From positions 62,001 to 126,000 of the forward strand of contig NZ_DAIEIF010000013.1 of NCBI RefSeq assembly GCF_027352905.1: a DNA stretch of 64,000 nucleotides, written 5' to 3'. The translations under genes and the position numbers were made by a program. Below are positions 26,356 to 35,274 of the stretch, in pieces. Under the pieces are notes generated by a model. That model was not told the origin of the DNA. It searched no databases and was given only the letters and a program-made list of their open reading frames with translations. Numbering within the stretch: the stretch's first letter is position 1; each line of letters starts with the position of its first letter. This stretch comes from Acidocella sp. (GTDB taxonomy: Bacteria; Pseudomonadota; Alphaproteobacteria; Acetobacterales; Acetobacteraceae).

Positions 26356-26838
26356 ATGACTATACCTGCCGCCTATCTTTGGCGACCATCAAATGCTCGC
26401 TACGTACAAATAGATGGATTCGTATCCGGGCCACGCCGACCGCAATCACCTTGCGCCGCTCCATTGGCTTGGCCAGCAAAAGATCCTGGCGACACGCTGG
26501 ATTATGTGTTCGATATTTCGCCTGCATTAACAGCTGATCCAGGCGACGCAATCGCTTCGCTTGACATAACGATCGGTCCTGCCAATGTCGGCGATCTTCA
26601 ATTAGTTTCGGCGGCCGCAGATGGTCCGCGTGCAATTCTATGGCTTAGCGGCGGACAGAGCCAGACTAACTACACCGTGACGGTGACGGCGAGAACCAAT
26701 GGCGGTAGGATCTTGGTACGCACTATCTCCCTTCCCGTTGTGGCACTAGCGAGTTTGCCGACGCCACAAAACGCATTGACCACCGGAGACGGGCTAGCTT
26801 TGACCGATCCGACTGGTACGCCATTCACGACGATATGA
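26356..26838 (+). CDS. Phage fibre-tail adaptor-like protein
   Basis: 160 residues. Contains LDYVFDISPALTADPGDAIA and LWLSGGQSQTNYTVTVTART, a beta-sandwich pattern found in small proteins that sit beside fibre genes in Acetobacteraceae prophages and are named fibre-tail adaptors. It lies between two receptor-binding genes, 12-14 bases from each. The name rests on resemblance and position. Confidence 0.65.
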   Translation: MTIPAAYLWRPSNARYVQIDGFVSGPRRPQSPCAAPLAWPAKDPGDTLDYVFDISPALTADPGDAIASLDITIGPANVGDLQLVSAAADGPRAILWLSGGQSQTNYTVTVTARTNGGRILVRTISLPVVALASLPTPQNALTTGDGLALTDPTGTPFTTI

Positions 26839-26850
26839 GGTGACGCCGTT

Positions 26851-29418
26851 ATGACAACCATTGGGCAATTGCCTCTTGCCACCTCGGTTTCCGACGCCGA
26901 TGAGATTGCTATCTTTCAAAACGGCCAGACCCTAGCGGCTACAAGGGCCCAAATGCTGTCAGGGGTTCAGACGACGCTCTCTTTGCCACAGGGAACGGTT
27001 TTGGGAAATGCGGGTCCAGGAACATCCGCGCCAATACCCATACACATCGGGGCGAATCTCACTTTATCCGGCTCAATTTTGGCAGCCAATGCCGCGCCGT
27101 TTTCGATCCCTTCTTTACCTGTCGGTAGCGTGCCTCAGGTTGGAGATGTTGTACCAATCGGCCAACAAGGAGGAAACTATGGTGTCTCCTATGCAAATTT
27201 TATGTCTGGAATCGCTAATGTTTCAGGAATTCCGGGCGGGGCGCTAACGGCAATAGCTACCGGTGCAAAAACTGCGCGAACACTTTCCGACCTAACGGGA
27301 AATTCGGTTTCCCTTGAAGATTTTGGCGCAATAGGGGACGGTATAACTGATGATAGCGGTGCGTTGCTCGCCGCAATTGCGAGCGGCCAGCCGGTGCGAC
27401 TCGGTGCCAAGACTTACGCCATTGCCGGGGAGTGTGACTTAACCGGAACCACATGCAGTCTAGTAGGAATTGCAGGACTTTCTGTTTTAAAGCGCTGTAC
27501 TCAATCTAAGATCGGGGCAGCTTCGACACCCACTTGGTTAAATGTTGAATGTACAAATTTTTTTGCTGATGGCATAACGTTTGATGCCAATAATGGGATA
27601 ACATCTAATACACTTGCCGTTGCGATTCAGTCAAGTTGCGTAAGATCTCTTGTAACTAGATGTATATTTCAAAATGCTAAGGGATCAAGTTATGGTAATG
27701 GCTTGACATACTTGGCGAGCGATCCAGCTTTAACGAACCATCATATTGATGATTGTGAATTTGTTGGTAATTCGGCTAGCGGATTTATGTCCTTCGCTAC
27801 ATATGGGCTCAGCGTTACTAATTGCAGATCTCACGATAATGGACTGAATGGAATATACGTTGATAGTACAGATACTACTTTTAAGCTTAAGGTCCGAGCA
27901 CTGCATGTAGCTAATAATGTATGCTGGAATAATAATAATGTAGGAATTCTTGTAGGAAATTTTATTTCTAATAATGTACTATCTGTGCCGTATCAGTATG
28001 GAAACTCTAACCCGGATATTCTAGGCGCTGTAATTATTGGCAATAATTGTTATCAGAACGGCGTATATGGTGTTTACATATCCGGCCGCAATATTCTAGT
28101 TTCTGCAAATATATGCACCAATAATAGCACTAGGGTAAGTTTCGGAGCTGGGATTCTTTGCGATACTGGGTACTGCAAAATAACTGGTAATATGGTAACC
28201 GGAGCGACGGCTTTTGGAATTGACTGTGGGGGTTCCATCTATACCGAAGTAGAAAATAATTACATAAACGGTGCGATTACCGGGCTAAACATAGGCGGTG
28301 GCTTGTATTGTATCGCAAGATCAAATTTTATCCAAGATTGTACTGGCGCTGGTATTGGAGTGCAAAATGTCGAGTCGGATGGCGCGGGTGATAATTTTGG
28401 ACTGGCATGCACGGGTTTGTCTATTATAGGAAATTGGATTAATTACAGCGGAAGCGTAATAGGAATACTGATCCGGGATGCGGTCAAGAACGTTAGAGTG
28501 GAAGATAATGTTATTCTAGCAAATGCAGGCGCTAATTTGGCAACTGCGCTATCTGCTTACACTGATTCTATGATATCAAGGCGGAACATTTTAAATTATA
28601 CAACGAGGTGGGCCATAAATCCGGCTATGGTTGGCGGCATCTATACATTGACGGTTCCAGACATAGCAGATGCAGTTAGTATTTCACAGTCGAGTGCACC
28701 TATTTCAAGTATCGTTACTACGCAAGGCGCAGCAGCAGCAGGACAAATAACCTTTATTAAGATCACAAGTGCTGGGACGGGTTATACAAAAGCCAATATC
28801 TCAATTTCCGGAACGGGGAGCGGTGCTGCGGCGTCTGCCTGGATCAGTGGCGGAAAAATAATTGGTATCCAGATGTCTGCCTTTGGAAGTGGGTACGGTG
28901 CGGGGACAATAGTTACTATTTCAGGCGATGGGGCGGGAGCGGTGGCCACTCCCCAAGTTGGGCTACCTGTTTTAAGCGGAAAAGAACTTACAATTGATTG
29001 CCTGACGCCTGTGGTTTTTGCAACGGCCGGCGCTTCGCCTGATCAAATAAATTGGACTGGGGCGCCTATTACTATTCCAGCTGGGGCTTGCATTGATTGG
29101 ATTGGCGCCAGCACAACGAGCTGGAGAGCGGAACGATTTGTCCAGAATGATTATATTTTACCAAATGGAGATGGAAGTCTCTCCGTAAGATCTCAATCCG
29201 GGGATATTTCCCTACATCCATCTGGAAGTGGTGTGGTAAGGTTAATATCTGATACCGAGCCAATGGGCGCGGTTGAGTTAATCGGTCGAGGCTCGCCCTT
29301 GAACACTCTTACTGCTCCAGCGGGGTCCACCTATCGAAATCTAAATGGTGGTGTAGGTAGCACTTTTTGGGTGAAACAATCCGGAAACGGAACCTCAAAT
29401 TGGGTAGCCATCGCCTGA
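26851..29418 (+). CDS. Tail fibre/tailspike protein with right-handed beta-helix
   Basis: 855 residues. Residues 1-80 form an anchor domain homologous to that of the next fibre (MTTIGQLP; later LGNAGPGTSAPI). A second copy of the short module lies at 88-121. At 157-168 the phrase LEDFGAIGDGITDD opens a pectate-lyase-like beta-helix of repeated N-rich coils (NNHIDD, ENNYIN, IGNWIN types) extending to about residue 600. C-terminal repeats GTGYTKANISISGTGSGAA and GSGYGAGTIVTISGDGAGA precede a final domain. It probably binds or degrades surface polysaccharide; no catalytic residues are assigned. Confidence 0.85.
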   Translation: MTTIGQLPLATSVSDADEIAIFQNGQTLAATRAQMLSGVQTTLSLPQGTVLGNAGPGTSAPIPIHIGANLTLSGSILAANAAPFSIPSLPVGSVPQVGDVVPIGQQGGNYGVSYANFMSGIANVSGIPGGALTAIATGAKTARTLSDLTGNSVSLEDFGAIGDGITDDSGALLAAIASGQPVRLGAKTYAIAGECDLTGTTCSLVGIAGLSVLKRCTQSKIGAASTPTWLNVECTNFFADGITFDANNGITSNTLAVAIQSSCVRSLVTRCIFQNAKGSSYGNGLTYLASDPALTNHHIDDCEFVGNSASGFMSFATYGLSVTNCRSHDNGLNGIYVDSTDTTFKLKVRALHVANNVCWNNNNVGILVGNFISNNVLSVPYQYGNSNPDILGAVIIGNNCYQNGVYGVYISGRNILVSANICTNNSTRVSFGAGILCDTGYCKITGNMVTGATAFGIDCGGSIYTEVENNYINGAITGLNIGGGLYCIARSNFIQDCTGAGIGVQNVESDGAGDNFGLACTGLSIIGNWINYSGSVIGILIRDAVKNVRVEDNVILANAGANLATALSAYTDSMISRRNILNYTTRWAINPAMVGGIYTLTVPDIADAVSISQSSAPISSIVTTQGAAAAGQITFIKITSAGTGYTKANISISGTGSGAAASAWISGGKIIGIQMSAFGSGYGAGTIVTISGDGAGAVATPQVGLPVLSGKELTIDCLTPVVFATAGASPDQINWTGAPITIPAGACIDWIGASTTSWRAERFVQNDYILPNGDGSLSVRSQSGDISLHPSGSGVVRLISDTEPMGAVELIGRGSPLNTLTAPAGSTYRNLNGGVGSTFWVKQSGNGTSNWVAIA

Positions 29419-29455
29419 TTAAGATTAGCCTGTTTTAAAAGCATAGGGCCGCTCT

Positions 29456-31615
29456 ATGACAACGATTGCGCAATTGCCAAAAGCCGCCTCTTTAGGTGCC
29501 GGAGACCTTGTTCCCGTGTCTCAGGCGGGCATAGTTTATTCAGCCACAATTGACCAGTTAGGAGTGAACCTCCAACCGATAATCAGCATAGCTTCCGGAG
29601 CGCTCTTAGGCCGTGCTAGCATAGGAGCGGGTGGACCCGAAGCGATAAATGTTGGGGCTGGTTTGGCGATTGAAGGCGGCGCACTGGCCGCGACAGGAAC
29701 AGACCATGCTAGTTTTCCTCGACAGACAGCGATCACACTTACTGATGACATTGTAATCAACAGTCCGTCCGGACCCGGCTTATTGCCCGTTACAGGGTTG
29801 CGCGCGATTTTCAATCCGGGTGAAGGGATCATTATTGACGGCGACGGCATAATTTCTGCATCTCTGACGGGCGTGGTGGGACCGGCGGGCCCCCCTGGAG
29901 CTGTGGGATTGCCGGGACCTACTGGTCCAGAGGGGCCGGCGGGTCCTTCGGGAAACGGTCTCAATGGACCTGAAGTGAATAATACGGTAGGCAGCATAGG
30001 AGAAAGCGATTATGTGCCTATATGGCAAAATGGCACGCTATCTTGGATTTCTTACGGACAATTTATATCAGGCCAGACAATTGACGAGCTACCCGCTGCT
30101 GCGCCAACTTCAGATAGCGATGCTCTCATTGTAGCGCAGGGCGGTAATATTCTTAAATCACAGAACTTTGGTTCCATTTGGTCTTACTTCCAAAACAAAT
30201 TGTCTAGTGTAAAAACTAATATTGTAGAATTAAGTAGTGACACGGTTTTGGACACGACCGTTCATAATAATAGAATTTTGATCGCCAGCTCTCCTCTAAC
30301 TTTAACTGGAAATTTTACGAATTCTGGTTCTGGTTTCTTTTGTAAGCTGATCAATTTATCGAGCGGTCTTGTGATAATGGGGTCTGGAATTTCCTCCGGA
30401 ACCGGCGGGGCTACACTACCGCCTGGGGCAGATACGACCTTAATGGGTATTAGCTATTCGGGCGGGTCTATGATTTGGTGGAGCGGCATAATTTCGAATA
30501 ACCCTACAATTACTGTAGGGACAATAAAGCCCCTTTTAGCCAATACACCTTTTATCGTAAGTGGAGGCATATTCAATGACGCTCCTGTTGCACTCGATTA
30601 TTCAATTGATGGTGGTTCTACATGGAACTCCGCTATACTCCCTGTGATTACTGAAAATGCATATAGTTTTAATATTGACTCGGGCTTAGTGGCGGGTACT
30701 TATTCCATAAGAGTACGAGACCATGAAAATGTAGCCGTATTGGGAGTTTCCAATAGTTTTATCGTGCAAGCGCCAACCATAGAAATTGGTTCGGTGCCAA
30801 ACACTGTATCGGTAAATGCTACACTCCACGTAGGTGGATCGGTACTACCGCCAGGGGCTGCTGTGCGTAGCGGTCTATCGCTAAGCGCAACTACACCCCC
30901 CACTCAATGGAGTGCTGCCACAGTCAGCGATGACACTTGGAGTTCTAATCTGACTTTTCCTACAGCGGGTTATTGGTATGTTTGGGCGGAGCAGACGACT
31001 ACGTCTAGTGTCCAAGCGGTATCCTCTGTTATTAATGCTATCTCAGGTTCTTTGACTATCCTAGCTCCCGCTACAGGGATTATCGGAAGCGCGTTGACTA
31101 TAACCGGAGTCGTGGTTCCGGCAGGGGACGCTGTGAGCATTGCCTTGTCGAGTACCAATAATACAGCGCCAACCACTGGATGGGTAGCGACGACAAATAA
31201 TGGTGGCAATTTCTCAGGGTCACTGACACCGTTAGCCTCTGGTGTATATTATGCCTGGGCGCGGGATGAGGTGCTTGGCCTCACAAATTCGGCTGGAGTT
31301 ATTACGGTTAATGCAGCACCCGCACTGATTTATGGCATAAATAATCCTGGCGGAACTTATATGCATGGAAGTGGCTCCATCACATTAACGGGTTCGGTCT
31401 CCCCGGCCCAAAATATCTCAACTCAGGTCGCCCTCTCCACTTCCAATACTGTGGCGCCAAACACGGGTTGGGCGGATGCTGTCATACAAAATTATAATCA
31501 AAACTGGGGGCTTTATTATACGACTCCCTCTACTTCAGGAAATTATTATGTTTGGGTTCAAACGGCCGCTGGAGCCAATACTATTGTAAGTGACTTTACT
31601 ATAGGCGTTACATAA
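29456..31615 (+). CDS. Modular tail fibre with collagen-like stretch and four Ig-like repeats
   Basis: 719 residues. The first ~80 residues share the anchor domain of the preceding fibre (MTTIAQLP; LGRASIGAGGPEAINVGAGL). Residues 142-166 are eight collagen-type Gly-X-Y triplets (GPAGPPGAVGLPGPTGPEGP). Another copy of the anchor module lies near 208-245 (TIDELPAAAPTSDSDALIVA). Four beta-sandwich repeats of about 90 residues fill about 350-437, 438-530, 531-619 and 620-719; the last three end in similar strands (GYWYVWAEQTT, GVYYAWARDE, GNYYVWVQTA). This is a long modular adhesin. Confidence 0.82.
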   Translation: MTTIAQLPKAASLGAGDLVPVSQAGIVYSATIDQLGVNLQPIISIASGALLGRASIGAGGPEAINVGAGLAIEGGALAATGTDHASFPRQTAITLTDDIVINSPSGPGLLPVTGLRAIFNPGEGIIIDGDGIISASLTGVVGPAGPPGAVGLPGPTGPEGPAGPSGNGLNGPEVNNTVGSIGESDYVPIWQNGTLSWISYGQFISGQTIDELPAAAPTSDSDALIVAQGGNILKSQNFGSIWSYFQNKLSSVKTNIVELSSDTVLDTTVHNNRILIASSPLTLTGNFTNSGSGFFCKLINLSSGLVIMGSGISSGTGGATLPPGADTTLMGISYSGGSMIWWSGIISNNPTITVGTIKPLLANTPFIVSGGIFNDAPVALDYSIDGGSTWNSAILPVITENAYSFNIDSGLVAGTYSIRVRDHENVAVLGVSNSFIVQAPTIEIGSVPNTVSVNATLHVGGSVLPPGAAVRSGLSLSATTPPTQWSAATVSDDTWSSNLTFPTAGYWYVWAEQTTTSSVQAVSSVINAISGSLTILAPATGIIGSALTITGVVVPAGDAVSIALSSTNNTAPTTGWVATTNNGGNFSGSLTPLASGVYYAWARDEVLGLTNSAGVITVNAAPALIYGINNPGGTYMHGSGSITLTGSVSPAQNISTQVALSTSNTVAPNTGWADAVIQNYNQNWGLYYTTPSTSGNYYVWVQTAAGANTIVSDFTIGVT

Positions 31616-31619
31616 ACAG

Positions 31620-33764
31620 ATGGTATTTCTTTTTAACGAACCCGGATCACCTTTGATATCTGGGTTCGGGAGTCGAGTTCTGACATCTGCGTTACCAGCC
31701 AGCTTAGGCGCTATTCCGTCAGAGTTTTTGGGACCATACCCGTCAAATATTGCCGGTCTTTCCGGCTGGTGGGATGCAGGTCTAATTAGCGGTCTACGCG
31801 ACACTAATGACCTCCCGCTTGTGGCCAGCAATAATAGCGTCAGTTGTATTTCAGATAAATCAGGAAATGGAACATTACTTCAGCCGTATTGTCCTTTAAA
31901 CGGCATCACCCCAACGGCAACGACGGCTGTGCCGCGGGTTAATGGCCTACTTGGCGCGGTCGGCGGACCGACTCCAGGTATCGCCAGTTACGGCCCTACC
32001 CTTGATCCGGAGTGGGGATTGGTTCACCCCGGTCTTGAGTTTGGGTCTGGTCTCCCATGGACCCGTTATTTTGTCTGGACCAGACCGAATTGGAGGCAAG
32101 GCACGATCTATGGGAATGCCCACCCCATTCCGCTAATTCATACCATGATCGGTAACGGCTTGACCCTTCTTCAGGCTGACAGCTCGGAGGGAAGCACCCT
32201 TACTCTCTTTCCCGGAACGTCCGCCCAGACCATCGTAACCTCTGCCTTAGCGCGCCGGCATAGTCACGCAATTATTTTGCGTAATACTCCAGGCCAAGGC
32301 GTAGATGTTTGGCTTGATGGTGAGCAGTTGGCTTCGGCAGTTCCAAATCCCTTGCCCGCTAATGCGTTGGCGCAAACGCTGTTATTACATGATGGGACAA
32401 TTCAGGGCTCAGCACAATGCTGGTTTCACGAGGCGGCATGTTGGGAACGTGCTTTGGAAGGAGACGAAATATCTATCCTCATTGCGGCACAGGGGCGCTG
32501 GGTATTGGGCACGCGGAAAGGGCTGAATTTGCTCGTAATGGGGCAATCAAACGCCGCTTGGTTTATCAATTCTGGGGGAGCGCTTGCTTTAGCCCAAGGG
32601 GCAGCCTGGTATCTGGGAGCCGCGGCATATGGGTACACTGCGGCAATTAGTGGTACATATCTCTCGCCTGACCGTTATTCGGTCATTGCTGGACATCCGA
32701 TTTCAAACTCCTCTCCGCCAGCTTTTCCACCGGGGATAGCCAATGGAACCTTTCTTACCAATCCAGGAGACGGATCAGATCCGACCGGGTGGAGCGGTGG
32801 ACCAGATTTCGCCGCTCTAACAAATTACCTTACTGGAAATACCGCAGTCGTTTCCGAAATTGATCAGACCGATATAGCATTTTTGGTCTGGCCATGGTCG
32901 GAGCAAGATAGCACAATGCCATACACTAGTAAGGAGCTTTATAAGGGGTCTGTTCTCCGGCTCCTTTCGCTTTCACGAGAACTTTTTGGCCGAACAGAAA
33001 TGATGCTGCCAATGCTTGCTTGGAGCGCCATTCCTTATGCGGGCGATACTGGTATTCAAATGGTTCGGGAATCCATTGCTGATCTTGCAGCAGACCCAGC
33101 CAATTATATCCACTTTTTTGTAAAACAAACGGCTGATTCAAATCCGCTTAATTCGGATTATGATGCGACTAATGGTTCTTTTTTGGGAGGAGATCCCAAC
33201 CACCGTGATCAAATAGATTTGTTGCGGTATGGTCGTATCGGCGCGCACGCAGCTGGCCAGCTTGCCGTGAAAATGGGGCTGAGTGATACGATTCCAGCCC
33301 ATCAATTGCCATTTACGGGCCTGCCTATGCAAGGCGGACCGAGAATTAGCCACGTGTTTCGCGCAACGGATACCGAGTTAATTTTAACAATCAGCCATGA
33401 TAGTGGCAACGATCTTATTGTACCTCTGCAAGCGATGAATGGGGCAGGCTTCGCGGTAATGGATGGCGGGTCGGTCGCGGAGCCTGGAAAAATTATTTCA
33501 GGAATTAAATCAGAGCGAGTTGATGCTACACATATTTCGATCACTCTTGCAGAAGCAATTATAAGTCCTTCGAGTTCAGCTGTTTTATTCTATCCTTATG
33601 GTAGCACCCAAATTGGCCGAGGAGATGCTGTAACTGATAACGCTTCCGTCCTTTCACCCCCCCTAAATTGGAACATAGGGCAGGATCTCGGTTCGGCATG
33701 GTCTATGAATTTCCCTCTGCAGGCGACTTGTTATCCGATTGTTTTGTCAGATACTCCAATATAG
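31620..33764 (+). CDS. Tail protein with lectin-like domain and SGNH-type carbohydrate esterase domain
   Basis: 714 residues. The N-terminal ~290 residues show a concanavalin-like fold pattern (LSGWWDAGLI, SDKSGNGTLLQP, VDVWLDGEQL, CWFHEAACWERAL). An SGNH/sialate esterase-like domain follows: NLLVMGQSNAAW with the putative nucleophile Ser310, VWPWSEQDS (423-431) and DPNHRDQ with Asp525 and His528. Such domains in phage tails remove acetyl groups from O-antigen or capsule. The substrate is not shown by the sequence. It is the last gene of the receptor-binding block. Confidence 0.78.
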   Translation: MVFLFNEPGSPLISGFGSRVLTSALPASLGAIPSEFLGPYPSNIAGLSGWWDAGLISGLRDTNDLPLVASNNSVSCISDKSGNGTLLQPYCPLNGITPTATTAVPRVNGLLGAVGGPTPGIASYGPTLDPEWGLVHPGLEFGSGLPWTRYFVWTRPNWRQGTIYGNAHPIPLIHTMIGNGLTLLQADSSEGSTLTLFPGTSAQTIVTSALARRHSHAIILRNTPGQGVDVWLDGEQLASAVPNPLPANALAQTLLLHDGTIQGSAQCWFHEAACWERALEGDEISILIAAQGRWVLGTRKGLNLLVMGQSNAAWFINSGGALALAQGAAWYLGAAAYGYTAAISGTYLSPDRYSVIAGHPISNSSPPAFPPGIANGTFLTNPGDGSDPTGWSGGPDFAALTNYLTGNTAVVSEIDQTDIAFLVWPWSEQDSTMPYTSKELYKGSVLRLLSLSRELFGRTEMMLPMLAWSAIPYAGDTGIQMVRESIADLAADPANYIHFFVKQTADSNPLNSDYDATNGSFLGGDPNHRDQIDLLRYGRIGAHAAGQLAVKMGLSDTIPAHQLPFTGLPMQGGPRISHVFRATDTELILTISHDSGNDLIVPLQAMNGAGFAVMDGGSVAEPGKIISGIKSERVDATHISITLAEAIISPSSSAVLFYPYGSTQIGRGDAVTDNASVLSPPLNWNIGQDLGSAWSMNFPLQATCYPIVLSDTPI

Positions 33765-33773
33765 AGAAGAACG

Positions 33774-34100
33774 ATGGACCATGATGTTTTGGGTGCTCTC
33801 CGTACTGAGATAATCGGGGTGCGAAATGATATTAGTGCATTAAGAAAGGATATAAGTATACTTGAAGCAAAGGCGGATTCTCTGGAGACGTGGCGTGACA
33901 GGTATCTTGTCCAAGAAGATCAAGTAGTAGCAAAGATGTTTTCAAAAGTAGAAGAGCTTATGGGAGGGCTTGGAGATATGCGAGCAGACTTATTCCGAAT
34001 TCGAGGTGAGCGTGATGCAGAGCGTCGGGCAAGCATGGCAGTAGTTAGTATTCTTTCTGCGGTATGCGGCGGCTTAGCTACGAGTATTTTTCATGGATAA
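33774..34100 (+). CDS. XhlA-like lysis accessory protein (coiled coil plus C-terminal membrane helix)
   Basis: 108 residues: a long charged coiled coil (VRNDISALRKDISILEAKAD) and a single hydrophobic C-terminal helix (MAVVSILSAVCGGLATSIF). This is the layout of hemolysin XhlA proteins of phage lysis cassettes. It overlaps the endolysin gene by 8 bases. A role with the endolysin at the inner membrane is inferred. Confidence 0.65.
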   Translation: MDHDVLGALRTEIIGVRNDISALRKDISILEAKADSLETWRDRYLVQEDQVVAKMFSKVEELMGGLGDMRADLFRIRGERDAERRASMAVVSILSAVCGGLATSIFHG

Positions 34101-34602
34101 TTTTTTATCGTGCCTGTCATTCACATTAGAAATGGAGGGGGGGTATACCAATAACCCTGATGACCCAGGAAATTGGACCGGCGGTCGTATAAAAGTTGGT
34201 CAGTTACGGGGAACAAAATGTGGAATTAGCGCGGCCTCTTACCCCGCTCTTGATATTCAAAATTTATCTTTAGAGGCAATCAAAGATATATATTATAAAG
34301 ACTACTTTATGTTGATTCACGGAGACAAGTTACAGCTACCATTAGCGATGGTAGCCTTTGATGCAGCCGTTAATGCTGGTGTCAAGAAGTCTATAGTTTG
34401 GCTTCAGCAGAGCCTTAAACTTCAAGAGGACGGAATATGCGGACCACAAACACTGTCTGCGTTGATGTCAGGAAATCCGCTGGAAATCTCCCGGGAGGCT
34501 CTAGCGCGGCGTCTAGATTTTTATATGAGATCCAGAGGTTGGGATATTTTTGGCCTTGGTTGGGCGGGCAGAGTTATAAAATTAGCTCAGGCAATTGTAT
34601 AA
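34093..34602 (+). CDS. GH108-type N-acetylmuramidase endolysin
   Basis: 169 residues. The catalytic glutamate lies in the N-terminal phrase LEMEGGYTNNPDDPGNWTGG (Glu15), the signature of the GH108 family, and TKCGISAASYPALD follows. The C-terminal region QQSLKLQEDGICGPQTLSAL is a peptidoglycan-binding-like part of this family. It lacks a Sec signal, so it needs a holin. It would cleave the glycan backbone for lysis and particle release. Confidence 0.9.
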   Translation: MDNFLSCLSFTLEMEGGYTNNPDDPGNWTGGRIKVGQLRGTKCGISAASYPALDIQNLSLEAIKDIYYKDYFMLIHGDKLQLPLAMVAFDAAVNAGVKKSIVWLQQSLKLQEDGICGPQTLSALMSGNPLEISREALARRLDFYMRSRGWDIFGLGWAGRVIKLAQAIV

Positions 34603-34917
34603 ATGGAAAAAATTATGTTGAAAATCAGATCATTCTTTGAATCGCCCCAAAATAGAACGGGTCTTTCGATCTGGGCGGCTACGGCACTAACTGCACTTGT
34701 GCAGCAGGTTGTTGCGCATCAACCGTTAGCCGCAGCCGACGTATTCGGAATTATATTAGGATTCCTCAAAATTATTGAGCCAGAAAATACTGTAACTTTA
34801 GCTCAAATGAAAACGGTTGAGACGGACATAAAAAAATTAATTAAAGTGGGCGACCTAGGTAGTTTTGCCGATGTAGCCAGGGATGCCGCTGGATTAATTG
34901 GGTCGTTGGACAAATAA
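34603..34917 (+). CDS. Small membrane protein of the lysis region, possible holin
   Basis: 104 residues beginning directly after the endolysin stop. One or two hydrophobic segments (LSIWAATALTALVQQVVA; DVFGIILGFLKII) are followed by a charged tail (VETDIKKLIKVGDLG). Genes like this commonly follow the GH108 endolysin in related prophages. A holin role is possible but not demonstrated. Confidence 0.6.
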   Translation: MEKIMLKIRSFFESPQNRTGLSIWAATALTALVQQVVAHQPLAAADVFGIILGFLKIIEPENTVTLAQMKTVETDIKKLIKVGDLGSFADVARDAAGLIGSLDK

Positions 34918-34947
34918 TAATTTTACTTACGAAAAGGTTTTAGACAG

Positions 34948-35256
34948 ATGGATATAGCAAAAATTGATGAGGGATTGGGTGTTGCTTCTGTGGCGGGCGC
35001 GGTAATCGGCGGAACAGCCGGAGCAGCGGTCACGGAGGGAGTTACGGTGGCAGAAGCTACAATTGACGCAATACATGCGGAAACGACTACTCACGGGCCT
35101 GCTTTGGCCAAGGCTGCAAATGCTGTATCGGCTCTAACGACAGCAGCGGCCCCGGTAATAAGTAGCCTACCGAAAGGAGAGGCGCAAAAAGCGGTTATGG
35201 GGCTTTCTTTTCTAGAGACAATTTTGGCCGACCTGAAATCGATTTTTAAAATATAA
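34948..35256 (+). CDS. Small hydrophobic alanine/glycine-rich phage protein
   Basis: 102 residues with an N-terminal small-residue segment (GVASVAGAVIGGTAGAAVTE) that may insert into membrane and a helical remainder (LAKAANAVSALTTAAAPVIS). It begins MDIAKIDEG, 30 bases after the previous gene. It may be a second lysis component. Family not recognised. Confidence 0.5.
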   Translation: MDIAKIDEGLGVASVAGAVIGGTAGAAVTEGVTVAEATIDAIHAETTTHGPALAKAANAVSALTTAAAPVISSLPKGEAQKAVMGLSFLETILADLKSIFKI

Positions 35257-35274
35257 AATAATTTGGATGCAGAT

